Position numbers and translations under genes: made by a program. The notes beneath the pieces are model-generated. The model saw nothing but the letters and a program-made list of their open reading frames with translations, was not told where the DNA came from and made no database searches. Below are positions 42,501-51,275 of a DNA stretch of 64,000 bases, piece by piece. The first letter of the stretch is position 1, and each line of letters opens with the position of its first letter. Origin of the DNA: Hydrogenispora ethanolica (lineage in GTDB: Bacteria; Bacillota; UBA4882; UBA8346); the NCBI RefSeq assembly GCF_004340685.1, contig NZ_SLUN01000010.1, positions 78,128 to 142,127 of the forward strand, written 5' to 3'.

Positions 42501-43565
42501 ATGAAAGGACGGCCATTCTGCCAACGATTGGAGCGGGTCTTCGCTGAGACTCCGCTGGTTCACGCGTCCCGGACCGACCGGTTCCTAATCGTCAGCGATC
42601 TGCACCTGGGTGACGGCGGATCGCACGACGATTTCCGGCCCAACGCCGAGATCTTCCGCACCGTGCTCGAACGTTTCTATCTCCCCCGGGGCTACCGGCT
42701 GATCCTGAACGGCGATATCGAGGAGTTGCAGCGTTTCCCCATGGAACGGATCGTCCGGCGCTGGCAGCCCATTTACCGGCTTTTTGAAGCATTCGCCGCG
42801 CAAAACGGCCTCTACCGGATCGTGGGCAACCATGACCGGACTCTGGCGTCCCTGGCGGCACCGCCGGGCGGAGCCAAGGCCTTTCCAGCGCTCAAACTGG
42901 AATTCGACCGAAACATCATCTTCATCTTCCACGGCCACCAGGCCACCCTGCTGATGGACCGCTTCAACCTGCTATGCGGCCTGGTGCTGCGGTATATCGC
43001 CAATCCGATCGGGATCAAGAACTATGCCCGCTCCCACCGGAGCAAGGTCCGGTTCCAGACCGAACGGCGCGTCTACGGCTTCTCCCGCGATCGTAAGATC
43101 GTCTCGCTGATCGGCCATACCCACCGGCCGCTCTTTGAGTCACTGTCCCCGCTGGACGCGCTGCAATTCAAGATCGAACAGCTGTGCCGGGAATACGCCC
43201 GTTCCGGCCGGAACGCCCAGGGACAACTGGCCGGGGCGATCCGCGCCTGCCAGTCCGAGTTGAGCTACTGGCTGACGATGAACCGGGCCGAGGCCAGCCG
43301 CGGCAGCCTTTATAACCGGGATCTGCTGGTCCCCTGCCTCTTCAATACCGGCGCCGTCATCGGCAAGCAGGGCTTTACCGCCCTGGAGATCGATCGCGGC
43401 CTGATCAATCTGGCGCAGTGGACGGAGCCGCAGAAATCCCCGGCGGCCGCGGGAGCCGGATGGCGCCGCCCGGCCGAACCACTGGAAGGCAGCGACTATT
43501 GCCGGATCGTCTTGAAACAGGAGCAATTAGATTACATCTTTGCCAGAATCAAGTTATTGGCCTGA
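42501..43565 (+). CDS. Calcineurin-like metallophosphoesterase
   Basis: A 354-residue metallophosphoesterase. The motifs are SDLHLGDGG (D, H), LNGDIEEL (GD; Glu in place of the usual trailing Asp), GNHDRT, FHGHQ and GHTHRPLFE, all with intact metal ligands. A roughly 100-residue C-terminal region is specific to this protein. Weak resemblance to UDP-2,3-diacylglucosamine hydrolases (LpxH) suggests a lipid or nucleotide-sugar phosphoester substrate. It lies 15 nt after the GNAT gene, so it is in the same operon, and is followed by a strong terminator. Confidence 0.85.
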   Translation: MKGRPFCQRLERVFAETPLVHASRTDRFLIVSDLHLGDGGSHDDFRPNAEIFRTVLERFYLPRGYRLILNGDIEELQRFPMERIVRRWQPIYRLFEAFAAQNGLYRIVGNHDRTLASLAAPPGGAKAFPALKLEFDRNIIFIFHGHQATLLMDRFNLLCGLVLRYIANPIGIKNYARSHRSKVRFQTERRVYGFSRDRKIVSLIGHTHRPLFESLSPLDALQFKIEQLCREYARSGRNAQGQLAGAIRACQSELSYWLTMNRAEASRGSLYNRDLLVPCLFNTGAVIGKQGFTALEIDRGLINLAQWTEPQKSPAAAGAGWRRPAEPLEGSDYCRIVLKQEQLDYIFARIKLLA

Positions 43566-43680
43566 ATTCACTCAGTGGGTTAGAATGGAGGAAGAAGAGC
43601 CGGTCCGCGACGAGCGGCCGCTCTGTCGGAGACATTGCGAAGGCACGAGGGAAAAATCCGCAATCAGCTCATGGCAAACC

Positions 43681-43730
43681 GCAGGCCCGGGGGAGGAAAA
43701 CGGCCCCCGCCGGGCCTGCATTGTACTTTT
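43681..43730 (+). terminator. Terminator of the PAP2-acyltransferase-GNAT-phosphoesterase operon
   Basis: GCAGGCCC-GGGGG pairs with CCCCC-(GCC)-GGGCCTGC, followed by ATTGTACTTTTTCC. The long GC stem and nearby T-run indicate intrinsic termination before ppk, which has its own promoter. Confidence 0.75.
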
Positions 43731-43782
43731 TCCGCAGGCCGTCATGGGATCAATTTAGCTCATCCTGAAAAGCATTTCCGGC

Positions 43783-43804
43783 GATACTTTAAGTATGGTA
43801 TGAT
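43783..43804 (+). promoter_or_regulatory. Candidate extended -10 promoter and dyad upstream of ppk
   Basis: TGGTATGAT forms an extended -10 element 59 nt before the ppk ATG; no good -35 is seen. It overlaps the dyad ATACTTTAAGTAT (43784-43796), a possible operator. No Pho-box-like phased repeat is present here. Confidence 0.5.
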
Positions 43805-43862
43805 CATATTTTCCATCCAAATGATGTTTTTAAAATTACAAACCAGGCTAGGAGTTTTTTTG

Positions 43863-46058
43863 ATGCGATTTCCCAAACTTTATTCCCTACAACCGACGAC
43901 GACACCCCATTCCGATACTCCCGATTCCGGTCTCCTGATCAACCGCGAACTCAGCTGGGTCCGTTTTAACCTCCGGGTCCTGGAGGAAGCCCTGGATCCG
44001 GCCAAGCCGCTCCTGGAACGGGTCAAGTTCCTGGCGATCTTTGCCAACAATCTCGACGAGTTCTTCATGATCCGCATCTCCGGGCTTCATCAACAGATCC
44101 GTTCCCAGACCGTCAGCCACTCGCCGGACGGGCTGAGCCCGCTGGAACAGCTGAATCAGGTCAACCAGGAACTGTCCCTGTGCCTGAACCGCTTCGCCGA
44201 GTGCTGGCACCGCGATCTGCTGCCGCAATTATGGGAGAAGGGAATCCGGATCAACTGTTACGACCGGCTCCAGCCGGAGCAGCGGCGGGCGCTCCGCCGC
44301 TATTTCCAGCAGGAGATCTTCCCGGTATTGACCCCGCTGGCGTTCGATCCGGGGCACCCTTTCCCGCATATCTCGAACCTCAGCTTGAATCTGGCCTTCG
44401 TGGTCACCGACCCGGCCAGCGGGGCCGAAAAGTTTGCCCGGCTGAAGGTGCCGGATCTCCTGCCGCGCTTCCTGCCCCTGCCGGATGCGGATTGCGACGC
44501 GGCTGCGCCGGGGGAAACGGCCGATTTCATCTGGCTGGAAGAGGTGATCGCCGCCAACGCCGACCTGCTCTTCCCGGGGATGCAGATCGAGGCGGCCTAT
44601 CCGTTCCGGGTGACCCGCGACGCCGATCTGACCATCGAGGAAGACGAGGCCTCCGATCTCTTGGAGACCATTCAGGAGAGCGTCGAAATGCGCCAATTCG
44701 GCTCCGTGGTCCGGCTGGAGATCACCCGGGCCATGCCGGAACGCATCCGCAGCCTGTTGCTGGAGAATCTGGATCTGGCCCCTTATCAGCTCTATACCGT
44801 GGACTGCCCGCTGGGAATGGCCGCGCTGATGGAACTGGCCAAGCTCGACCGGCCCGATCTGAAGGATGCGCCGTTCACGCCGCGCCTGCCGGAGTTTCTG
44901 AGCCGCGGCGAGAGCATCTTCGGCGCGCTCCAGCGGCGGGATATCCTGCTGTATCATCCCTATGACAGTTTTAACCCGGTGGTCGAATTCATCCGCGAAG
45001 CGGCGCGCGACCCCCAGGTGCTGGCCATCAAACAGACGCTGTACCGGGTCGGAGCCAACTCGCCCATCGTCGACGCCTTGCTGGAAGCCAGGGAGAACGG
45101 CAAGCAAGTGGCGGTCCTGGTGGAACTGAAGGCCAGGTTTGACGAGGAGAACAATATCCTCTGGGCCCAGGCGTTGGAACAGGCCGGGGTCCATGTGGTC
45201 TACGGCCTGATGGGCCTGAAAACCCACGCCAAAATGTGCCTGGTGGTCCGGAAGGAGCCCGGCGGCCTGGTCCGCTATGTCCATCTGGGCACGGGCAACT
45301 ACAATCCCGTCACCGCCCGGCTCTATACCGACCTGAGCTATTTCAGCCGCGATCCGGCGCTGGGATCGGATGTTTCCGATCTCTTCAACGCCATTACCGG
45401 CTATTCGCACAAGAGCGACTACCAGAAGCTGATTGCCGCCCCGGCGGCGCTGCGCCGCCAGATTCTGGCCCGGATCGAGCGGGAGATCGAAAACCACCGT
45501 CAAAACGGCGGCGGCTATCTGGCCTTCAAGATGAACTCCTTGGTCGACCCGGAATGCATCCGGGCGCTCTACCGGGCTTCCCAGGCCGGGGTGCGCGTCG
45601 AGTTGCAGGTCCGGAGCATCTGCTGCCTGCGTCCGGGCGTCCCCGGCGTCAGCGAGAATATCCGGGTCACTTCCATCGTCGGCCGGCTGTTGGAGCACGC
45701 CCGCATTTACTACTTTCGCAACGGCGGCGCTGACGAAGTCCTGCTCGGCAGCGCCGATCTGATGCCGCGCAACCTGGACCGGCGCGTCGAAGTCCTCTTC
45801 CCCGTGACCGACGCGGCCTTGCGCGAAATGCTGATCCACGGCATCCTGCAGTTGCATCTCCGGGACAACTGCCAGAGCCGGCTGTTATTGCCGACCGGTC
45901 AATATCAGCGGATCGCGCCCGGACCGGATGAGGTCCCGCTAAACTCCCAGCAATGGCTGATGGAGAATGACTGGTTCACGGCCGAACCGGCCGGCCCCCG
46001 CTGGGCTGCCGCAGCCCAGGAAGCAGCCGCCGCCGGCGAGCCCGGCGCTTCCCAATGA
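43863..46058 (+). CDS. ppk1: Polyphosphate kinase 1
   Basis: A 731-residue PPK1. The start is the ATG at MRFPKLYSLQ, preceded by AGGAG; an open frame extends further upstream over the promoter. The N-terminal domain has NRELSWVRFNLRVLEEA and FANNLDEFFMIR; the catalytic region has LKTHAKMCLVV (phospho-acceptor His), GTGNYNPVTARLYTDLSYF, and LEHARIYYFRNGG with the second conserved His, then SADLMPRNLDRRVEVLFPV. It synthesises polyphosphate from ATP. The next gene overlaps by 4 nt and ppx follows, so synthesis and degradation are co-expressed. Confidence 0.96.
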   Translation: MRFPKLYSLQPTTTPHSDTPDSGLLINRELSWVRFNLRVLEEALDPAKPLLERVKFLAIFANNLDEFFMIRISGLHQQIRSQTVSHSPDGLSPLEQLNQVNQELSLCLNRFAECWHRDLLPQLWEKGIRINCYDRLQPEQRRALRRYFQQEIFPVLTPLAFDPGHPFPHISNLSLNLAFVVTDPASGAEKFARLKVPDLLPRFLPLPDADCDAAAPGETADFIWLEEVIAANADLLFPGMQIEAAYPFRVTRDADLTIEEDEASDLLETIQESVEMRQFGSVVRLEITRAMPERIRSLLLENLDLAPYQLYTVDCPLGMAALMELAKLDRPDLKDAPFTPRLPEFLSRGESIFGALQRRDILLYHPYDSFNPVVEFIREAARDPQVLAIKQTLYRVGANSPIVDALLEARENGKQVAVLVELKARFDEENNILWAQALEQAGVHVVYGLMGLKTHAKMCLVVRKEPGGLVRYVHLGTGNYNPVTARLYTDLSYFSRDPALGSDVSDLFNAITGYSHKSDYQKLIAAPAALRRQILARIEREIENHRQNGGGYLAFKMNSLVDPECIRALYRASQAGVRVELQVRSICCLRPGVPGVSENIRVTSIVGRLLEHARIYYFRNGGADEVLLGSADLMPRNLDRRVEVLFPVTDAALREMLIHGILQLHLRDNCQSRLLLPTGQYQRIAPGPDEVPLNSQQWLMENDWFTAEPAGPRWAAAAQEAAAAGEPGASQ

Positions 46059-47410
46059 AAATTGCTCTGATTGATGATTTCGACGGCGACCCCGATCTAC
46101 TCCGGCTGTTGATCCGCCATGCCCGGAGCCGGGGAGCCGATCATGTCTGGACCGATGCGCCGCTCGCTACCGGCTGCTCTCCCAATGCCGTCCTCGACCT
46201 GATCCGCGCCGGGCAAGTCTCCGGCCTGCTCACAGAGTCCGACATCCGGGTCATCAAAGCCAGGCAGCGTTCGAACAAACTCCGCCAATCCGACGACCCC
46301 GAAGGCTGGCTGCTGGCACGTTGGGTCTATGACCTGCTGACGCCGGAAAACCGCCGCCAGCTCCGTTTGTTGACCCGCTCCGTCCGGCTGCGGGCCGGAA
46401 TGCTCCGGCTCCTGTGGCTGAATCCGGGCGAACCGGACCCGGCTTCCTTGTCCGACGAGGCGCTGTTCAACTTGGCAAGGCGCGCCGATACTGATATAAT
46501 GATCGGTAGATTCGGCCCGGAACCGTTCCTCAAGAAACTTCACCACCTGCAGATCATCAATCCCGGCCGCCCGGAAGCGGCGCCGGGATGGCTCGTTTAT
46601 CCGCTGGTGAGCATCCGCGGCCAGAACGTGAATCTGAAGCACCAGCGCGTCCGGATCCCGGCTCCGCTTCGTTCGCGACCCAAGGCCTGGGCACTCCCGG
46701 CGCTGCCCCCGCTCTGGAACGGCTTGATTGATTCCGGGCGGCGGCGGCCGCCGATCCGGAGCAACGTTGCGCCGGTGAAGCCGGCCCGGCCCCATTGCGC
46801 CTTTCCCGGGCCGGAGGAAGATTCGTGGCAGACGGTTTTGGAGTTTGCCACCGGGTTCCTGTGCGACCGGGAAGAACTGATCGCCCATTCCCTGCAAGTG
46901 ACCCGGCTGGCCTTGATACTCTTCGACCAATTGCCGTTCTTGCACCGTTTGGGCGCGGCGGACCGCAGCCGTTTGCAGTATGCGGCCATGCTCCATGATA
47001 TCGGAAAGGTGGCCGGCCCGCAAGCCCATCACCTATCCACGCTGCATATCATCCTGCACAGCCGATTGCTTCCGTTCCCGGAGCAGGAACGGGCGGTCAT
47101 CGGACTGATCGCCCGCTACCATCGGCAGGCTCATCCCAATCCGCGCCATGAGGGTTATGGAACGTTGCCGGCCGGGCTCCGGCAGACCGTCATCATGCTG
47201 GCGGCCCTGCTGCGCCTGGCCGACGGCCTGGACCACTCCCACCGCCAGGCCATCCACGACCTACGCTGCCGGGACGATGGCGGGACGCTGCGGATCGATT
47301 GCCGGACGGCACTGCCCGCTGCCGGCGAACCGGAACGGGCGTTGGCCAAAGGCGATCTTTTCGAGAAGGTTTTTATGAGAAAGCTGGTTATTCAATGGCA
47401 GATTTGTTGA
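46055..47410 (+). CDS. Degenerate metallophosphoesterase domain fused to a PPX-type HD domain
   Basis: A 451-residue protein starting in a 4-nt ATGA overlap with ppk. Residues 1-205 follow the layout of class III (YfcE-like) phosphoesterases segment by segment, but each catalytic motif is lost: DDFDGD for SDxHGN, TDAPLATG for GDIVGYG, TESD for GNHD, LNPG for VHGS and GRFG for GHTH. The structural phrase LTPENRRQLRLLTRSVRLR and the late IINPG are kept. Residues about 260-440 match the C-terminal HD domain of Ppx/GppA (AHSLQVTRLALILFDQL; AMLHDIGK with H314-D315; LLRLADGLDHSH), and this HD site looks intact. Probably a nucleotide- or polyphosphate-responsive regulator of the operon. Confidence 0.72.
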   Translation: MKIALIDDFDGDPDLLRLLIRHARSRGADHVWTDAPLATGCSPNAVLDLIRAGQVSGLLTESDIRVIKARQRSNKLRQSDDPEGWLLARWVYDLLTPENRRQLRLLTRSVRLRAGMLRLLWLNPGEPDPASLSDEALFNLARRADTDIMIGRFGPEPFLKKLHHLQIINPGRPEAAPGWLVYPLVSIRGQNVNLKHQRVRIPAPLRSRPKAWALPALPPLWNGLIDSGRRRPPIRSNVAPVKPARPHCAFPGPEEDSWQTVLEFATGFLCDREELIAHSLQVTRLALILFDQLPFLHRLGAADRSRLQYAAMLHDIGKVAGPQAHHLSTLHIILHSRLLPFPEQERAVIGLIARYHRQAHPNPRHEGYGTLPAGLRQTVIMLAALLRLADGLDHSHRQAIHDLRCRDDGGTLRIDCRTALPAAGEPERALAKGDLFEKVFMRKLVIQWQIC

Positions 47411-48960
47411 AAGACCCCGCCGGCCGGCGGGTCGGCTTTATCGATATCGGGACCAACTCCATCCGGCTCCTGCTAGTGAAGCATGATCCGGAGTATTCCT
47501 ACCGGGTTCTCACCCAGCAGAAGGAGACGGTCCGGCTGGGAGAAGGGGAATTCAGCGACGGCCGGCTCCAGCCCGAAGCGATGCAGCGGGCGATCCTGGT
47601 CTGTCGCAAATTCACCGAGCTGGCCAAGGCCCAGGGCGCGGAACACCTGGTGGCCGTCGCGACCTCGGCCACCCGGGATGCGGTCAACCGCGATGAATTC
47701 CTGGCCCGGCTCGAGAGCGAGGCCGGCTTGCGAGTGCAAGTCATCTCCGGCCGGGAGGAAGCGCGCCTGATCTATTTGGGCATCTGCAGCGGCATCCACA
47801 TCGGCGGCCGCCAGGCGTTCTTCATCGATATCGGCGGCGGCAGCACCGAAGTGATCGCCGGCGACCAGCACCAGTATCAGTACCTGGACTCCTTGAAGCT
47901 CGGAGCCATCCGCCTGACCCAAACCTTTCTGGCCGGTGAGAAAGGGCCGATCGCCCCGGCCCGCTACGGGGCCATTCAGGAGCACGTCCGGCACGTGGCG
48001 GTCCGTTCCCTGCAGCAGTTGCGCAACTACCCGCTGGGGCTGGCCTACGGCAGTTCGGGAACGATCGAGAACCTCGCCGAGGTGACGTGCCGTCATTTTT
48101 ATAAACGCCGGCTCCAAAAAGACGACACCATCTCCACCGACCAGCTCAGCCAGGTAATCCGGATGCTTTGCGCGTTGCCGCTGGAAGAACGGCGCAAGGT
48201 CGACGGCTTGAACCCGGAGCGGGCCGATATCATCATCGGCGGCGCGGCGATCATCGAAACCATTCTCCAGGAATTGCGGATCGCCGGTTTTGCCGTGAGC
48301 GAGCGCGGCCTGCGGGACGGCCTGCTCCTGGATTATCTGGCGCGGCACCACAACCAGGTCCCGTTGCGGCTGCAAAGCGTCTTGAAACTCGGCCGGTCCT
48401 GCGGCTTCGACGAGCCTCACGCCGCCAAGGTGGCCGCCCTGGCGCTGCAGCTCTTCGACGAAGCGGCCCGGCTCGGACTCCATGGCTATGACGCGGCCGA
48501 ACGCGAACTGCTGGAGTACGCCGCCCTGCTCCATGATATCGGAGCTTTCGTCTCCTATACCAACCACCAGGCCCACAGCTATTACCTGGTCAGCAACGCC
48601 GATCTGCTGGGTTTCAACCAGGAGGAGATCGCCATCGTCGCCGCGACCGCCTTCTATCACCGCAAAGCCATACCCCGCAAGAAGCATCCCCAATTTGCGG
48701 GACTGCCCAAGGCCGCCCAGAAAAAAGTGACCGTCCTCAGCGTATTGTTGCGGATTGCCGAAAGCCTCGACCGCAGCCACGGCGGGATCATCCGCCGGGT
48801 CGGGCTGGCCAAGGGGACGGCGGACAAAGTCATCCTGCAATTGGAAGCGGAGCAGGATTGCCATTTGGAACTCTGGGGCCTCCAGAACCATGCGGCGGCT
48901 TTCGCGGAAGCCTTCGGGCGACCGCTCCAGATCCGGGTGGGCGGCAATTCCCGGCCGTAG
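47395..48960 (+). CDS. ppx: Exopolyphosphatase / guanosine pentaphosphate phosphatase (Ppx/GppA)
   Basis: A 521-residue Ppx/GppA enzyme. The ATG overlaps the preceding gene by 16 nt and gives MADLLKDPAGRRVGFIDIG then TNSIRLLLV, the phosphate-1 motif; FFIDIGGGSTEVI is the phosphate-2 motif. Domains I/II (actin-like) span residues 10-310 and the HD domain 325-510 (LLHDIGAFVSYTNHQAHSYY). It degrades polyphosphate or hydrolyses pppGpp. Co-transcription with ppk1 is as in many bacteria. Confidence 0.94.
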   Translation: MADLLKDPAGRRVGFIDIGTNSIRLLLVKHDPEYSYRVLTQQKETVRLGEGEFSDGRLQPEAMQRAILVCRKFTELAKAQGAEHLVAVATSATRDAVNRDEFLARLESEAGLRVQVISGREEARLIYLGICSGIHIGGRQAFFIDIGGGSTEVIAGDQHQYQYLDSLKLGAIRLTQTFLAGEKGPIAPARYGAIQEHVRHVAVRSLQQLRNYPLGLAYGSSGTIENLAEVTCRHFYKRRLQKDDTISTDQLSQVIRMLCALPLEERRKVDGLNPERADIIIGGAAIIETILQELRIAGFAVSERGLRDGLLLDYLARHHNQVPLRLQSVLKLGRSCGFDEPHAAKVAALALQLFDEAARLGLHGYDAAERELLEYAALLHDIGAFVSYTNHQAHSYYLVSNADLLGFNQEEIAIVAATAFYHRKAIPRKKHPQFAGLPKAAQKKVTVLSVLLRIAESLDRSHGGIIRRVGLAKGTADKVILQLEAEQDCHLELWGLQNHAAAFAEAFGRPLQIRVGGNSRP

Positions 48961-49131
48961 GAACTTTCCCGGGACTCCCCGCGCTTTCTTTTCCCCCGCT
49001 CATGCATAATTCGACTCCGGAAAACCGCATAATAACCGGGAGCGGACGAGAAGCCGGCGTCCGTTTCAACCGCACCGGGCAAATTACAGTAAAGGCTGGT
49101 TGGCCTTTGGGGAACCAGCGGAGTCCATGCC

Positions 49132-50988
49132 GTGAGACAACGATCCCTGCCACTATCCATCCTTCTACTGCTGACCTTGTGCCTGATATGGGCCAGCCCC
49201 GCGCAAGGTTCCGCGGCGGCACCCGGAAAACAACTGATCATGATCGAGCTTCCCGGCCTGGAACTGGCCGAACTTCCTGGCGACTTGCCCCATCTGGCGC
49301 GGTTGGCCGCGGAAGGATCCGTTGGGCTGATGCCGGTTCCCCGGCGGATAGGGTCCGGCGAGAACTCCCTCGGCGATTCCTTGCTGGGCAAGCTGGCGAT
49401 GGGCCCGGCCGTGACCGTCGCCCGCGACGCGTCCGGACTCACCTACCGCCGTCTGTCCGCCGGCCGGACTGAAATCATCATCCTCCGTTCCTCCATCCCG
49501 GGCGAAGCGGCATCATTCCGGCGAGTCTTCGGAGAATACGCCCCGTTGCCAGGTTATCGGGAACTTTGGAAATCCCATGACCGGTTCGTCGGCCGCCTGA
49601 TGGCGGCGGAGGATTCGACGGAACGGACCTTTTTGCTCTACTCGTGCCCCGCCCTCCGGCATCCAAACCCTGCGCTTCCCGAACCCCGGCTGGCGACGGT
49701 GATCCTGAACGGGTCCGGCTGGGGCGGCGGCGTTTTGTACTCTCCCGGCACCCGCCGGAAGGGCTTCATTACTTACAACGATCTGCGCCAGGCCATCCTG
49801 CATACTTTGAATCCCGCATCCCGGCCCAGTATCCGGCTGAAACCCGCCGCAGGCTCATGGCGGGCCGTGGCCCGGAGCCGCCGGCCGCTGCTCCAGAATT
49901 ACCTGGTCCGCTGGCCGCTGTTGACCGGGTACGGCTATGGATTGCTGGGGGTGATCCTGTTCCTGGCGGCCGGCTGGTGGCTTCGCCTGCCCGCTTCGGT
50001 CATGCGCGTGCCGGCCTGGCTCTACCTGTACCTGTTGACCTTTCCGGCCGCCTTTTCGCTGGAATCGTTGCTCGATCCCATTCATTGGAGGACCATCGTC
50101 GGGCTGACCCTGGCGCTCACCGCAGCGCTCTTTGCCCTCTGCTATTCCATGGCCGGAAGAGACATGCTGCGTACGCTGGCTCTCATCGCGTTATTCACCG
50201 TGGTGCTGGTCTGCGGCGACGCGCTGGGGAACGGCCGGTTGGGGGCCAAGTCGTTTCTGGGCTACTCCGTGGTGACGGGAGGACGTTTTTACGGGATTGG
50301 CAACGAATCCATGGGAATTCTGCTGGGCGCCTATATCGTGGCGGTCTCGGTACTGCTGCCCAAGTTGGGCCGCAGCGGGCGGGCGGCTCTGGAGCCGGCG
50401 GCCTGGCTCATCGGCCTGCTCCTCGTCCTGCCTTGTTGCGGGGCGGACGTCGGCGGCGGGATCACCGCCTTGCTGGGTTTGGGGATGACCAATTCCTTAT
50501 GGCTGAAAGAACCGCTCCGCCTGCCGCGCCTGGCCCGGCTGGGCGGCGTCACCCTCGCCTTCCTGGCGCTGGCCGGAGCCTGGGACCTGACGTTCGGCCG
50601 GGAGACCCCGAGCCACCTGGGGCAGCTCATTCTGGCGGTTCAGGTTCACGGCGGGGCCGCCTTCCTCACGATGGCCGGCCGGAAACTGGCGATGAACCTG
50701 GGACTCTTAACTCAAACTCCGCTGACCGTCGTGCTCATCGCGCTGCTCCTGGCCATCCCTTACCTGTACCGGCACCCTCCGGCGGCCCTCCGGAAATTCA
50801 TCGCCGGCAATGCCGCCATCGCCTCGGGCTTCACCGGGATCTGCCTCACGGCGCTCATCGGCTTCCTCGTCAATGACTCCGGCATCGCGTCCGCGGCACT
50901 GACTTTTATGTTTGGCCTGGGAATGCTGTTTGCGGTATGGATCCGGGACCGGACCGGGAACGCCGGCCCTCCCGAGACCGGGCCATAA
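49132..50988 (+). CDS. Large membrane protein with exported N-terminal domain, uncharacterised
   Basis: A 618-residue protein starting with GTG. It has a signal peptide (LPLSILLLLTLCLIWASPAQG), an extracytoplasmic domain of about 240 residues (LIMIELPGLELAELPGDLPH, then LARLAAEGSVGLMPV and a KGFITYNDLRQAIL segment that recalls alkaline-phosphatase-superfamily folds without clear metal ligands), then about ten membrane helices from residue 265. The conserved-looking phrase GGRFYGIGNESMGILLGAY lies between helices. I know of similar uncharacterised proteins in Bacillota but no function. A terminator on the opposite strand overlaps its stop. Confidence 0.7.
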   Translation: MRQRSLPLSILLLLTLCLIWASPAQGSAAAPGKQLIMIELPGLELAELPGDLPHLARLAAEGSVGLMPVPRRIGSGENSLGDSLLGKLAMGPAVTVARDASGLTYRRLSAGRTEIIILRSSIPGEAASFRRVFGEYAPLPGYRELWKSHDRFVGRLMAAEDSTERTFLLYSCPALRHPNPALPEPRLATVILNGSGWGGGVLYSPGTRRKGFITYNDLRQAILHTLNPASRPSIRLKPAAGSWRAVARSRRPLLQNYLVRWPLLTGYGYGLLGVILFLAAGWWLRLPASVMRVPAWLYLYLLTFPAAFSLESLLDPIHWRTIVGLTLALTAALFALCYSMAGRDMLRTLALIALFTVVLVCGDALGNGRLGAKSFLGYSVVTGGRFYGIGNESMGILLGAYIVAVSVLLPKLGRSGRAALEPAAWLIGLLLVLPCCGADVGGGITALLGLGMTNSLWLKEPLRLPRLARLGGVTLAFLALAGAWDLTFGRETPSHLGQLILAVQVHGGAAFLTMAGRKLAMNLGLLTQTPLTVVLIALLLAIPYLYRHPPAALRKFIAGNAAIASGFTGICLTALIGFLVNDSGIASAALTFMFGLGMLFAVWIRDRTGNAGPPETGP

Positions 50989-51020
50989 AAAAAGCTCCCT
51001 CCTTTTTTCGGGAGAGAGCT
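50987..51020 (-). terminator. Intrinsic terminator of the candidate RNA
   Basis: On the minus strand AGCTCTCTCC and GGAGGGAGCT pair with one mismatch around CGAAAAAA, followed by seven T. The T-run overlaps the TAA of the convergent membrane-protein gene. The absence of T after the stem on the plus strand shows it serves minus-strand transcription. Confidence 0.8.
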
Positions 51021-51181
51021 AAATCAGGGATTAAGGTCTACTGGGGCGAACTCCATCCGACATTGGGTTGATGATTGTCGATCTCAACTCAGAACTGCCG
51101 TGAACGAAGGGGAGCAATTCGCCAAGTTGGCGCCGGAAAGCCCAAAAGGACGCCGGCGCCGCGCGAAGGGTATCTTCATGT
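50987..51181 (-). ncRNA. Candidate non-coding RNA of about 195 nt
   Basis: Its own promoter (51188-51216) and an intrinsic terminator (50987-51020) delimit a transcript with no credible reading frame. Predicted stems on the minus strand: GGCGCCGG/CCGGCGCC closed by GUCC/GGGC with a UUUU loop, and GGCGAA..CUCC pairing with GGAG-UUCGCC around a roughly 50-nt domain that has GUUGA/UCAAC inside. Size and architecture would suit a 6S-like or regulatory RNA, but I cannot match a known family. A leaderless 31-codon frame (from about 51180) is possible but has no ribosome site. Confidence 0.6.
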
Positions 51182-51187
51182 ACGAAA

Positions 51188-51216
51188 ATTTTATTAAATC
51201 CGGGCAATTTTGTCAA
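51188..51216 (-). promoter_or_regulatory. Strong sigma-A promoter upstream of the candidate RNA
   Basis: TTGACA, 17 nt, TAAAAT on the minus strand: a perfect -35 and 5 of 6 in the -10. It is the best promoter match in the window and has no protein-coding gene behind it. Confidence 0.8.
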
Positions 51217-51275
51217 TATTGAATGTAAAAAAAGTAATGAAAAATGGGAGATTGTTTTGTAACATTTGTAATCAT

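Noticed and set aside
44229..45857. 542-codon minus-strand frame opposite ppk1
   Set aside because: Composition typical of antisense of a GC-rich gene; ppk1 on the other strand is unambiguous.
50987..51181. Naming the candidate RNA as 6S RNA
   Set aside because: Size fits, but I cannot show the long terminal stem and central bubble that define 6S RNA.
51031..51216. Minus-strand 61-codon frame over the candidate RNA
   Set aside because: Its start coincides with the -35 hexamer of the promoter, so it would not be on the transcript; no ribosome site.
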